DNA of 64,000 bases. Origin: an uncultured Lachnospiraceae bacterium (GTDB taxonomy: Bacteria > Bacillota > Clostridia > Lachnospirales > Lachnospiraceae). Below the pieces are notes generated by a model. That model was not told the DNA's origin and ran no database searches. It saw only the letters and a list, made by a program, of their open reading frames with translations. The DNA lies in NCBI GenBank assembly GCA_947174015.1, contig CAMWHJ010000003.1, positions 1 to 64,000 on the forward strand. The letters run 5' to 3'. Both the position numbers and the translations under genes were made by a program. Each line of letters starts with the position of its first letter. Position 1 is the stretch's first letter. Positions 17,600-26,174 of the stretch are shown here, one piece after another.

Positions 17600-18484
17600 A
17601 TGTTTTCACAATTCTTTGGTAATTATTTACTAAATCAAAAACTTGTGACACCACAGCAACTGGCAGACGGCATTCAGGAAGTTCAAAAAATCCACAAAAG
17701 AATCGGTGCGTTGGCTATTCGTTATGGATATCTCACAAAAGAACAGGTGGAACAAGTACATATTATGCAGGCGGAAAAGGACAAGCGTTTTGGGGAACTG
17801 GTTGTGGAAGCCGGCTATATGAGTTCTGAGGAAATGGAGAAACTGTTATCACTTCAAAAAAACGATTATGAAGTTCTCTGCAAGGTATTAACCGACAATG
17901 GGATTATCTCCAAAGCAGACTGCTATCATGCCTTGGATGATTTTATTGCAAAATATAAATTGCAGGATATTGATAAGCTTTCCTTATTGCAAACCACTAA
18001 AATTAATATTTTAATCAATGATTTCTTTGATTTAACCGGCTTAGAGGAGCCTAAAATTTTCATGAAATATCTGACTCTTTTGTTTAATAACATCACAAGA
18101 TTTATCGGAACGGACTTTACTCCATATAAGGAATTTCTCATGAAAGAGCCAACCGAACAAAAGTTCTTTTCTCAAAAAATCAATGGTAAGTTCTCTGCTC
18201 ATTCTGCCTGTTATGCCTCCAAAGAAACTTTAATTGCCATGGCATGCCGTTATGCGGAGGAAGAATTTACTGAATTTGATGAGTATGTACAGGCTTCTAT
18301 CTGCGATTTTCTAAATCTTCACAATGGTGTGTTTACGGTAAACATGTCCAACGAAATGCAGATGGAATTAAATCTTGAACCGCCACTGGAAGACAACTGT
18401 GAAATCGATTTTTCAAAAACAGCCTATTGTGTACCGATAAGTTTCCCCTTTGGAACTGTTCATTTTGTAATTGCCAATGCATAA
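17600..18484 (+). CDS. MshEN-like plus CheX-like two-domain protein
   Basis: A 294-residue protein. Residues about 34-85 hold two copies of a helical motif, 'RIGALAIRYGYLTKEQVEQ' and 'RFGELVVEAGYMSSEEMEK', like the GspE N-terminal/MshEN repeats that in some proteins bind cyclic di-GMP. Residues about 140-294 resemble a CheX/CheC-type fold; E228, N239 and N242 in 'DEYVQASICDFLNLHNG' could represent the E-x2-N phosphatase face but the spacing is not canonical. With the CheY-like gene upstream, a regulator-plus-phosphatase pair is the best reading. A strong terminator follows. Confidence 0.6.
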   Translation: MFSQFFGNYLLNQKLVTPQQLADGIQEVQKIHKRIGALAIRYGYLTKEQVEQVHIMQAEKDKRFGELVVEAGYMSSEEMEKLLSLQKNDYEVLCKVLTDNGIISKADCYHALDDFIAKYKLQDIDKLSLLQTTKINILINDFFDLTGLEEPKIFMKYLTLLFNNITRFIGTDFTPYKEFLMKEPTEQKFFSQKINGKFSAHSACYASKETLIAMACRYAEEEFTEFDEYVQASICDFLNLHNGVFTVNMSNEMQMELNLEPPLEDNCEIDFSKTAYCVPISFPFGTVHFVIANA

Positions 18485-18523
18485 AAATATCCCCTGAGTT
18501 TTTCACTTAGGGGATATTTTTTT
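18485..18523. terminator. Bidirectional terminator between the CheX-like gene and thrC
   Basis: AAATATCCCCTGAG pairs with CTTAGGGGATATTT (one G-U pair) around 6 nt, with T-runs on both strands, so it can end both convergent transcripts. Confidence 0.85.
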
Positions 18524-18547
18524 ATGTTTCTGACTGTCAAGCTGTAA

Positions 18548-20035
18548 TTAAATTCCTAAAAATTTCTTTACCACATCTTTCATTTTATCTACTTCACAAA
18601 CAGTATCATGTACCACTTCTGCAGAACGAATTTCCTTAATGGCATTGGGTTCCGGAACTTTTGAAAGCTTGGTCAATTCATCAATTAAATCAAAATCTTC
18701 CATTTCCTGATATTTTGCATCAATGGCAGACATAACGGAACGTGCAAACTTATATGGACTTGCTGTGCTGGCAATCACCGTCTTCTTGGTATCACCTGTT
18801 TCTGCCTTATACTTCTTATATACTTTGGCAGCCACAGCAGTATGCGTATCTAATACATATTCCGCAGCCTCATACACTTCCTTAATCACATCTGCTGTTT
18901 CCTGCTCTGTGGCATAATTTCCATAAAAATCTGCCAACTGAACTTTCATTTCCTCAGACACCTCATACTTACCCTCGGACGCCAGAGATGCCATAAATTC
19001 CGCATTCTTTTTATCATCATTTCCTGCAATACGATAAATCAATCTCTCAAGATTGCTGGAAATCAAAATATCCATAGATGGGGATGAGGTTAAAATAAAG
19101 TCACGGTTCTTGTCATAACAGCCTGTCTGAAAGAAATCATACAATACCTTGTTGTCATTGGATGCACAAATAAGCTTACCAATGGGCACTCCCATATTCT
19201 TTGCATAAAATGCAGCCAAAATATTGCCAAAATTCCCCGTTGGCACTACCACATTAATTTCCTCACCATTGGAAATCACACCCTTTGCCACCATCTTGGC
19301 ATATGCATATACATAGTAAACCACCTGAGGTACCAGACGTCCAATATTGATGGAGTTTGCGGATGAAAACTGAAAACCGGACTGCTCCATAACCGAAGCC
19401 AATTCTTTGTCTCCAAAAATTGATTTCACACCGCTCTGAGCATCATCAAAGTTGCCCTGAATTCCCACTACAAAAGTATTATCACCCTTCTGAGTAACCA
19501 TCTGCTTTTCCTGCACTGCACTGACACCATTCTTTGGATAGAAGACAATGATTCTTGTACCCTTTACATCTGCAAAGCCAGCTAAAGCAGCCTTACCTGT
19601 ATCTCCTGAGGTTGCTGTTAAGATTACAATCTCATTCTTCACACCATTTTTCTTTGCTGCAGTAGTCATTAAATGCGGCAGAATGGATAATGCCATATCC
19701 TTAAATGCAATGGTTGCACCATGGAATAATTCTAAGTAATATGCATCCTCAGCCTGAACCAAAGGTGCAATTTCTGTTGTATCAAATTTTGCATCATATG
19801 CTTTGTTGATACAATCCTTTAACTCTTCCTCTGTGAAATCTGTGAAAAACAGCTTCATTACTTCATATGCTGTCTGCTTATAATCCATCTTAGAAAGTTC
19901 TTCCATGCTTACATCAAGCTTTGGCAGTGACATTGGCACAAACAAACCTCCATCCTCTGCTAAGCCCTTTAAGATAGCCTTGGAAGCCGTAACAGGTTCT
20001 GAGTTACTTCTTGTACTCTTGTATAACAATTCCAT
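18548..20035 (-). CDS. thrC: Threonine synthase
   Basis: A 495-residue PLP enzyme converting O-phosphohomoserine to threonine. The N-terminal 'STRSNSEPVTASKAILKGLA' and 'EDGGLFVP' are typical; the PLP lysine lies in 'FHGATIAFKDMALS'; the phosphate-binding loop is 'TATSGDTGKAAL'. The frame stays open to 20116, but ATG 20035 gives the usual protein start; the extra 27 codons would cover the region downstream of the promoter. Isolated gene: no hom or thrB is present, and no T-box is seen. Confidence 0.95.
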   Translation of the reverse strand: MELLYKSTRSNSEPVTASKAILKGLAEDGGLFVPMSLPKLDVSMEELSKMDYKQTAYEVMKLFFTDFTEEELKDCINKAYDAKFDTTEIAPLVQAEDAYYLELFHGATIAFKDMALSILPHLMTTAAKKNGVKNEIVILTATSGDTGKAALAGFADVKGTRIIVFYPKNGVSAVQEKQMVTQKGDNTFVVGIQGNFDDAQSGVKSIFGDKELASVMEQSGFQFSSANSINIGRLVPQVVYYVYAYAKMVAKGVISNGEEINVVVPTGNFGNILAAFYAKNMGVPIGKLICASNDNKVLYDFFQTGCYDKNRDFILTSSPSMDILISSNLERLIYRIAGNDDKKNAEFMASLASEGKYEVSEEMKVQLADFYGNYATEQETADVIKEVYEAAEYVLDTHTAVAAKVYKKYKAETGDTKKTVIASTASPYKFARSVMSAIDAKYQEMEDFDLIDELTKLSKVPEPNAIKEIRSAEVVHDTVCEVDKMKDVVKKFLGI

Positions 20036-20087
20036 CTTCTCTTCATCCTTTTCTCTTATAAACTCTAGGCTCTGCCCGTTACGAGTT

Positions 20088-20116
20088 AGTATATCATAGA
20101 TTATCTGATGAAACAA
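20088..20116 (-). promoter_or_regulatory. SigA-like promoter of thrC
   Basis: Minus-strand TTGTTT (20111-20116), 17-bp spacer, TATACT (20088-20093); this supports the shorter thrC start. Confidence 0.6.
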
Positions 20117-20143
20117 GAGAAAAGATTTCTTATTTTCATTTTC

Positions 20144-21139
20144 CTATGGAAGGGTATAGAATTCATGCCCTCCACAGGCAAAAAGCCATTTTAAATGGGT
20201 GTCAAACCAGCTCATGTTATTTGGATCCGCTTTGGAGCGGGCTGAGAAAAATAGTGCTCCCTGTGAGCTGTCCGCCCCACAAAGTACTGCTTCCACTGCG
20301 TCAATAGTATCCTGACTAATTGTAACACTGTCAAATCTGCCATCTGCTGTCGGTGAAAATTGTACTTTGCCGTTGCACCGTTCAAAGACCACCGCCTCTA
20401 CGGAATCGGGGAACTTCTCATGTGCTACCCTGTTCAAAATTACATTGGCAACCAGCATTTTTCCTTCCTGACTTTCGCCTCCTGCCTCTGCTTCCACAAT
20501 GCGAAGCAGCACCTGATAATTTCTGTCATCTAAACAGATCACTCTGCCGGATGGCACAGGTGTGGGGGTTGGCATAGGTGTTGGTGTCGGTGTTGCCGTT
20601 GGTACCGGTGTCGCAGTCGGTGCCTGTGTTGCTGCCAGGCAGACCGTTGTTGTTTCCTGCTTTCCTGTAAAACTTCTTTGATTTTCCTCTTCCAGAATTT
20701 CCAGCATATTTTCGGAGGACACAAGATTTCTCTGCTCTGCCTGCATGGCTGCCACCAGTTCTTCTGCCCCTTCTAATTCTGCCACTGTCACATCAAATTC
20801 ATTGTTCCGACTGTTTGCTTTTGACTTTTCTGCTTCTTCTGTTTCTTTTAAATGATTAGAATTTTCTGTATCTCCTGCGGAAACACCTATGGTTTCCTCT
20901 ATCTGCAACGTTTGTTCGTCCTCCGCACCTTCCTCTTCTTTCACTATCATTCCAGAATTGCTTATGGCAAGCATTGCGGTTTTATTCTTTCCGCCGCCTC
21001 CAAATTCCTTTGAATTAAATGATATCAGGGCAACCACTGCTGCACCTGTTAGCAGCACTGCACAATTTCGATAGGCTTTCTTGGATATATTACCTATTAC
21101 CCCGCAGAAGTTCTGAAAGACTACATAAACATCCTGCAT
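20144..21139 (-). CDS. SleB-type cell wall hydrolase with anchor and Pro/Thr linker
   Basis: A 331-residue exported protein: one membrane segment ('NCAVLLTGAAVVALISF'), a charged region, a Pro/Thr-rich linker of TPTP-type repeats, and a C-terminal hydrolase domain starting 'RIVEAEAGGESQEGKMLVA' and ending 'GGHEFY', as in SleB/CwlJ cortex hydrolases. The catalytic Glu of the 'EAEAGGE' motif is present. ATG 21139 with GAGG 7 nt upstream is preferred over ATG 21199. SleB proper acts on spore cortex; a linker and anchor of this kind may instead indicate vegetative wall remodelling. Confidence 0.85.
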   Translation of the reverse strand: MQDVYVVFQNFCGVIGNISKKAYRNCAVLLTGAAVVALISFNSKEFGGGGKNKTAMLAISNSGMIVKEEEGAEDEQTLQIEETIGVSAGDTENSNHLKETEEAEKSKANSRNNEFDVTVAELEGAEELVAAMQAEQRNLVSSENMLEILEEENQRSFTGKQETTTVCLAATQAPTATPVPTATPTPTPMPTPTPVPSGRVICLDDRNYQVLLRIVEAEAGGESQEGKMLVANVILNRVAHEKFPDSVEAVVFERCNGKVQFSPTADGRFDSVTISQDTIDAVEAVLCGADSSQGALFFSARSKADPNNMSWFDTHLKWLFACGGHEFYTLP

Positions 21140-21247
21140 ATCTCTACCTCGCATTCCTTTCCGTCTCCAAAATCGCTGAGACCAATTTTTGTTCTGCAAT
21201 GAAAATCCATCACAGCTTTTGCTTAGCGTACCTGAGATACTTGTATA

Positions 21248-21276
21248 ACTATACGAATCCTTGCGGTGTCTGTCAA
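21248..21276 (-). promoter_or_regulatory. SigA promoter of the SleB-like gene
   Basis: Minus-strand TTGACA (21271-21276), 17-bp spacer, TATAGT (21248-21253). The rest of the gap 21277-21577 is AT-rich; besides a weak TTACCGG/CCGGTAA stem near 21356-21375 I see nothing clear in it. Confidence 0.8.
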
Positions 21277-21577
21277 TATGACTTGTTCAATTTTGGGAAT
21301 TCTTCCCTGAAAAAAAAATTTTTCTAAAATATGCCTATGCATTTGTTATGATTTTTACCGGAAAAGTTTATTTATATTGCCGGTAATATTGTCCTTTCTT
21401 TCCAATATCTGTTTGGAAAATTTATTACATATTTTTGTCCAGTTTTTGGAATTTTATTCAAGGGTTCTGCATAAGCACCACTTTTCTCCTTTCAAAATAT
21501 GTCTGTTTTTGTAGAAAATTCTTCGGATTTATGATATGATAATTTGTAACAATTCAGTCATCAGAAAGGAAAACACT

Positions 21578-22360
21578 ATGCTGCCCGGAGTATTTAAAGC
21601 TGTCAAAAAGGACGGAACCATTTATTATCGTTCTTCCTTCACCTGCAACAATAAACATATCAGTCTCGGAAGTTTTCCCTCTGAATGGGAGGCACATACT
21701 GCATACATGGAATCAGTAAATATTATGCGTTCTCACTGCCATGTGAAAGATTATTCCCCTGTATATGCCATCTCTTTTGAAAAATATGTAATTCTCATTA
21801 ATCTCAGGGAAAACGGCATATATTTTAAAACTCCCATTTTTTTAAAGCAAACATATTTCTACTATTACTTTGCACCCAATGACTATCTGATTTTTGATAC
21901 AGATGATTTGTTTTATTATTCCAGTCACAAAATCATGCGCCGGAAGGGACATCTTTTTGTGGCAGATTATGGAATGCAGGTAAATATTCTGTCCCGCTAT
22001 GGTATCAAAAATCATGCAGTGGCAGGCAGGGATTATGTGTTTAAAAATGGGGACTTTAGTGATTTCCGATACGAAAATATAGAAGTGATCAACCCCTACT
22101 ATGGGGTATCCCTGTTTTTTGAGGAGGGACGTGAGCTGTACAAGGCTAAGATACATGTAAATGGGGATTTTTCTATTGGTATTTATTCTTCGGATGTGGA
22201 GGCAGCCATTGCCTACAATAAGGCGGTGGATGTACTTCGGAAAAATGGCAGCCACAAAAATTATGCTACCAATTATATTGATGGAATTTCCCCTAGGAAA
22301 TATGCTGAGATTTATTCAGAAATCAAAATCCCCAAAAGTATTCAGGAATATGAATTGTAA
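21578..22360 (+). CDS. AP2-like/degenerate HNH-like DNA-binding protein
   Basis: A 260-residue protein. Residues 3-47 ('GVFKAVKKDGTIYYRSS', 'LGSFPSEWEAHTAYMES') and 164-212 ('YYGVSLFFEEG', 'IGIYSSDVEAAIAYNKA') have the three-strand-plus-helix pattern of AP2 DNA-binding domains. Between them, residues 131-163 include 'GRDYVFKNGDFSDFRYENI', resembling the N-x-x-x-D-x-R-x-E-N part of HNH homing endonucleases but without clear catalytic His/Asp residues. It is not next to an intron, phage or other mobile genes except the repeat copy downstream. The ATG has AAAGGA upstream; codons before it are probably untranslated. A dedicated terminator follows. Likely a domesticated endonuclease relative acting as a DNA-binding protein. 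Confidence 0.55.
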   Translation: MLPGVFKAVKKDGTIYYRSSFTCNNKHISLGSFPSEWEAHTAYMESVNIMRSHCHVKDYSPVYAISFEKYVILINLRENGIYFKTPIFLKQTYFYYYFAPNDYLIFDTDDLFYYSSHKIMRRKGHLFVADYGMQVNILSRYGIKNHAVAGRDYVFKNGDFSDFRYENIEVINPYYGVSLFFEEGRELYKAKIHVNGDFSIGIYSSDVEAAIAYNKAVDVLRKNGSHKNYATNYIDGISPRKYAEIYSEIKIPKSIQEYEL

Positions 22361-22476
22361 AACTGGTATATCTGCTGCTCTGTGGTATTTCAGCAGAAGC
22401 CTGCACTCCTAATGAGGGGCAAAGGATATTCGCAATCCGCTTCCCTGATGAGGTTAAATTAATAAGTCTTTTTTGT

Positions 22477-22527
22477 ATTCCCCCTGTATAGTGGCTCATC
22501 TGTCACCGCACAGGGGGAATATTTTTC
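22477..22527 (+). terminator. Terminator of the AP2-like gene
   Basis: ATTCCCCCTGT (22477-22487) pairs perfectly with ACAGGGGGAAT (22510-22520); the 22-nt loop has its own small GTG/CAC stem. ATTTTTCTTTTT follows. Confidence 0.85.
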
Positions 22528-22534
22528 TTTTTCA

Positions 22535-22637
22535 TAACTATTCAGTACCCTCATAGTTACAAGCAAAGAACCATTGCCTATGGCAATGGTTCTTTGCTTG
22601 TTATATCCATTTTTCTTACGGTCTTTTCAATAATTAC
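22535..22637. repeat. MITE-like repeat, copy B (right end deleted)
   Basis: It starts with TAACTATTCAGTACC and contains a perfect 20-bp hairpin: arms 22559-22578 and 22582-22601 around TAT, with inner part GAACCATTGCC/GGCAATGGTTC. It then runs to CTTACGGTC like the other copies, but the second hairpin is missing; only a decayed end (AATAATTAC) remains, which overlaps the stop codon of the SGNH-like gene at 22634-22636. Confidence 0.8.
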
Positions 22638-23587
22638 CGTTCTTCCATAACCGGTTTTAAATCCTCAATTAACTGCTCTGTACGGATTTCGGCACCTTCC
22701 GTAGTTAAATGCAAAAAAGAGTTATAAAAATACTTATAATCAAAATAGTAATCTCGATAGTCGGAAATCATAGGACATTCCAATCTCTCTTTCAGTTCCT
22801 CCTGCACCTTCACAAAGTCTTCCTCTTTGGGGGTAAATTCTCCCTTACCGATAGGATAACCGGCTACCACCATCAGTGCACCTCGCTCTGTCAGATACTG
22901 ATTCAGTTCATTTAAACGTTGGATACAAAGGTCATTAATTTCCGGCACCGACTGTTCCTGAAATACAAATGTTCCCTTCTCTCTGGGATATACCACATCT
23001 CCGTATTTGTTAAATGCATCTCTGCTGTAACAGGCATCCGTTTCTGCATTGTAATTTTTTGCCGTCTCCTGACTGAGCAATCCCAGCCCCCAGATGACAC
23101 CTGCCTTTTTCATATAACTTGGCAATGCCATAGCCATGGAAGTTACATCTTCTTTTCCGATAAGTTTCCACAGATATGTGTGATTCTCCAGAGTAATCCA
23201 TGCCAGCTCCGTATCGTCAATCTTACCATCATCTGCAAAGGTGTGGTGGCAGATAACATAAATATCTCCCTCTGTCACATTCATTTTCGCCATCCTCTCA
23301 TGAAAGGCATTGTCCAAGCCGCCATGAAGCCCCATATTCACCACGGGCATTCCATAAGCTTCCTCCAGTAAATCGGACTGAAATCCAAAGGATACATTGG
23401 AATTTCCAATCAACACTATTTTCGGTTCCTGAAGATTCATCAACCGTTCCGTCTTATCCAACAAAGATGCATTGTAGCCTTCCTCATATTGGGGTGCTAT
23501 GAATTTGAAAAATAAAAATGCGGCTGAAAACAGCAGTACTGCCATAATACCAAAAAAAAGTAGCACATTTCCAATAAATTTTTTCAT
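22634..23587 (-). CDS. SGNH-like membrane-anchored protein partnered with MBOAT
   Basis: A 317-residue protein with one N-terminal membrane helix ('FFGIMAVLLFSAAFLFFKF') and an extracytoplasmic domain. 'IVLIGNSNVSFGF' fits the block-I Ser position of SGNH enzymes and 'FYNSFLHLTTEGAEI' the C-terminal His block. Such AlgJ/DltD-like proteins finish acyl transfer to surface polymers started by an MBOAT protein; the MBOAT gene ends 15 bp upstream. The usual Asp before His is not obvious, so catalysis is uncertain. Confidence 0.65.
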   Translation of the reverse strand: MKKFIGNVLLFFGIMAVLLFSAAFLFFKFIAPQYEEGYNASLLDKTERLMNLQEPKIVLIGNSNVSFGFQSDLLEEAYGMPVVNMGLHGGLDNAFHERMAKMNVTEGDIYVICHHTFADDGKIDDTELAWITLENHTYLWKLIGKEDVTSMAMALPSYMKKAGVIWGLGLLSQETAKNYNAETDACYSRDAFNKYGDVVYPREKGTFVFQEQSVPEINDLCIQRLNELNQYLTERGALMVVAGYPIGKGEFTPKEEDFVKVQEELKERLECPMISDYRDYYFDYKYFYNSFLHLTTEGAEIRTEQLIEDLKPVMEER

Positions 23588-23602
23588 ACCCGACTGCCTT
23601 TC

Positions 23603-25042
23603 CTAAAATTGAAAATAAATAAATTCCTGCCCGGAAGTCACTGGAATATTGAATATCAAAAACAAAATAAACAGTACATAGATTATCCATCGAAAAACCT
23701 TTTTCTTCTTTGCCAATTCTCCCAGCACGTCACCGCTTAAGGAACAATAATCAAACCAAGCCAGCAAAGCTAAACTGGCTGCCATTCCCACAAAGGTCAG
23801 TTTATCCAAACCCAGCAGTACAAAGATATTGCCAAAATAAGATGTCACATTACCAATTCCTGCAAACATATGAGTAATCACATAGAACGCATCCCCCAGA
23901 TTCTCTGCCCGAAAAAATATCCATGCAAAGGTGGCAAACAGAAAGGTCATTGCCACTCTGCCCCACCACAAAGCCTTGCTTTGGTTTTCTTTCTGCCGAG
24001 GCAGGCAGAATTTTTCAAATATCTGTGCCAGTCCATGGATTCCGCCCCAAATCACATACGTCCAGTTTGCCCCATGCCAAAGACCACTGACCAGAAAGGT
24101 AATCATTAGATTTCTGGCATTTTTCCCTTTGCTCACTCGGTTTCCACCCAGAGGTATGTATACATAATCCCGAAACCAACTGGACAGTGAAATATGCCAT
24201 CTGCTCCAAAATTCCTTCACAGAAGCAGAGAAATAGGGGCTGTTAAAGTTCTGCATCAAATCCACACCAAAAAGCTTTGCCGTTCCGATGGCAATGTCTG
24301 AATAGCCTGCAAAGTCACAGTAAATCTGTACCGAAAACAGAAGTGACACCACCAATAAGGGAAAACCTGTATAACTATACAGATTATCATAGACGGTGTC
24401 AATATAAACTGCCAATGTATCTGCCACCACCATTTTCTTAAAAAACCCCCATGCCATCTGCCGCAAACCTGAGGATGCCTTGTAATAATCAAACTTATGT
24501 TCTCCTACAATCTGGGGCAGCAAATTTTTTGTCCGCTCAATAGGACCTGCCACTAACTGTGGAAAAAATGCAATAAAGGTAGCATATTTCCCAAAGTGGG
24601 GCTCTGCTTTCACATCTCCCCGGTATACATCAATTACATACCCTAAGGTCTGAAAGGTGTAAAAGGAAATTCCCACTGGCAGAAGCAGGTTCAGGGTTAC
24701 CGGATGCACCTGGAGGGTACACAAATTCAACAGCCCTGCAATGCTTTCACTGGCAAAATTGAAATATTTAAAGAAAAACAAGCAGCCTAAGCTTGCTGCC
24801 AAGGTTGCTGTTATTAAAATTTTCTTTTTTTGCTGCTGCTCTGCCCGCTCCAGCCCCAACGCACAGCCGTAGGAGATGACTGTAGTAAATAAAATCAAAG
24901 CCACATATTTTACATTCCAGCTCATATAAAAATAGTAGCTTGACACAAACAAAATCACCCAGCGGTATTTATCCGGAATCATCCAGTACAAAATAAATAC
25001 AATAGGAAGAAAAATAGCAAAGGATAATGAATTGAAAAGCAT
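23603..25042 (-). CDS. MBOAT O-acyltransferase (AlgI/DltB-like)
   Basis: A 479-residue protein with about 10-12 membrane helices and the family's core: 'VAGPIERTKNLLPQI', 'YCDFAGYSDIAIGTAKLFG', 'FNSPYFSASVKEFWSRWHISLSSW' in part, and the catalytic His in 'SGLWHGANWTYVIWGGIHG'. It moves an acyl (probably acetyl) group across the membrane to an envelope glycan together with the SGNH-like protein. AGGAG precedes the ATG. No polysaccharide biosynthesis genes are adjacent, so the acceptor is unknown. Confidence 0.93.
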   Translation of the reverse strand: MLFNSLSFAIFLPIVFILYWMIPDKYRWVILFVSSYYFYMSWNVKYVALILFTTVISYGCALGLERAEQQQKKKILITATLAASLGCLFFFKYFNFASESIAGLLNLCTLQVHPVTLNLLLPVGISFYTFQTLGYVIDVYRGDVKAEPHFGKYATFIAFFPQLVAGPIERTKNLLPQIVGEHKFDYYKASSGLRQMAWGFFKKMVVADTLAVYIDTVYDNLYSYTGFPLLVVSLLFSVQIYCDFAGYSDIAIGTAKLFGVDLMQNFNSPYFSASVKEFWSRWHISLSSWFRDYVYIPLGGNRVSKGKNARNLMITFLVSGLWHGANWTYVIWGGIHGLAQIFEKFCLPRQKENQSKALWWGRVAMTFLFATFAWIFFRAENLGDAFYVITHMFAGIGNVTSYFGNIFVLLGLDKLTFVGMAASLALLAWFDYCSLSGDVLGELAKKKKVFRWIIYVLFILFLIFNIPVTSGQEFIYFQF

Positions 25043-25087
25043 ACACGTCTCCTATCTGGTAAGTTATCATTTTTAAATCTGTGAAAG

Positions 25088-25117
25088 ATTATACCACACC
25101 ACCGGCTCACCCTGCAA
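25088..25117 (-). promoter_or_regulatory. Promoter of the MBOAT/SGNH operon
   Basis: Minus-strand TTGCAG (25112-25117), 18-bp spacer, perfect TATAAT (25088-25093). Confidence 0.65.
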
Positions 25118-25140
25118 GTACAGATAAATCTATTTTCATA

Positions 25141-26133
25141 CTACTGCTCCCCATAGAGCAGTGACACATCAATTCCGCTGCTGGCAAGAACCTCGCCATC
25201 TCTGGTAATAAAAACTGCCTCCACATTCTCCATTTCTTCGATGAGTCTCATCCCCTGTTCACTGCCCATCAAAAGACAGCATGTGCTGAGTGCATCTGCC
25301 TCTGTCGAGGAGGTGCCAATAATTGTTACGGATGATACATCACTGTCAGAGGGTTTTCCGGTGACAGGATCCATAATGTGATGATATATCATGTCCTCCA
25401 GTTTAAAATACCGCTGGTAAATACCGGAAGTTACCATGGTCTTATCTTGAAGTTTCACACTTCCAATCACCTGTCCTGCCTCTGCAAAAGGCTCTTGAAT
25501 GCCAATATTCCAAGCACTGCCGTCTTTCTTACTTCCAATCACCACAATATTCCCGCCCAAATCAATTTTGGCACTGGTAATCCCTCGCTTTAATAAAAAT
25601 TCTTTTAATTTATCCCCTATATACCCCTTGGCAATACCGCCCAAATCTATCTCAGCCTGAGGATTGGACAAACGCACCTTATCATTTTCCACCTGCACCA
25701 TATGATAATCCACCAGCTTTAAGGCACGGTCAATTTCCTGAGCCTTTGGCACAATACCGTCATTGTCAGTTACATGCCACAGCTCACTGACAGGTGCTAT
25801 GGTGATGTCAAATGCTCCTTGAGACAGCTCACTGTAATTCAATGCCTGTGTAATCAAAGCTGCCGTCTCCTCCGATACCTGCACCCACTGCCCTTTTGCA
25901 TGATTAATTCGGTAAATATCACTGTTGTCTATATTTTTACTCAGTTTCTTTTCGTACTCCTCACACAGGATAAGACAGTCGTTTACGACTGTCTTATCTG
26001 CTGTGTCATATACATGAATGGAAATGAGGGTATCGAAATAAATTCCCGATTGGCTGTAATCACTTTTTACCTGACAGCCTGTGAAAACAGCCGCCAAAAG
26101 CAGAAGAAACAGCACTCTCCACGTTCTCTTCAT
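25141..26133 (-). CDS. apbE: FAD:protein FMN transferase, lipoprotein
   Basis: A 330-residue ApbE/Ftp protein. From ATG 26133 it begins with a lipoprotein signal, 'LLLLAAVFTGC', with the lipidated Cys at residue 20. The ApbE core includes 'YFDTLISIHVYDT', 'EIDLGGIAKGYIGDKL' and the C-terminal 'VTGKPSDSDVSSVTI' and 'STEADALST'. It transfers FMN from FAD to a Thr/Ser of RnfG and RnfD outside the membrane. It is the last gene after rnfB, 41 bp downstream, which fits that role. ATG 26220 is less likely since it overlaps rnfB and lacks a signal. Confidence 0.93.
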   Translation of the reverse strand: MKRTWRVLFLLLLAAVFTGCQVKSDYSQSGIYFDTLISIHVYDTADKTVVNDCLILCEEYEKKLSKNIDNSDIYRINHAKGQWVQVSEETAALITQALNYSELSQGAFDITIAPVSELWHVTDNDGIVPKAQEIDRALKLVDYHMVQVENDKVRLSNPQAEIDLGGIAKGYIGDKLKEFLLKRGITSAKIDLGGNIVVIGSKKDGSAWNIGIQEPFAEAGQVIGSVKLQDKTMVTSGIYQRYFKLEDMIYHHIMDPVTGKPSDSDVSSVTIIGTSSTEADALSTCCLLMGSEQGMRLIEEMENVEAVFITRDGEVLASSGIDVSLLYGEQ

Positions 26134-26174
26134 CCAGTCATGTTCCTTTCTGATGATGCAAACACATGTCATGC

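Noticed and set aside
20036..20143. Possible T-box before thrC
   Set aside because: Too short, and the promoter at 20088-20116 leaves about 45 nt of leader.
22440..22465. CTGATGAG followed by an A-rich stretch, like a hammerhead ribozyme core
   Set aside because: The required GAAA and flanking stems are absent.
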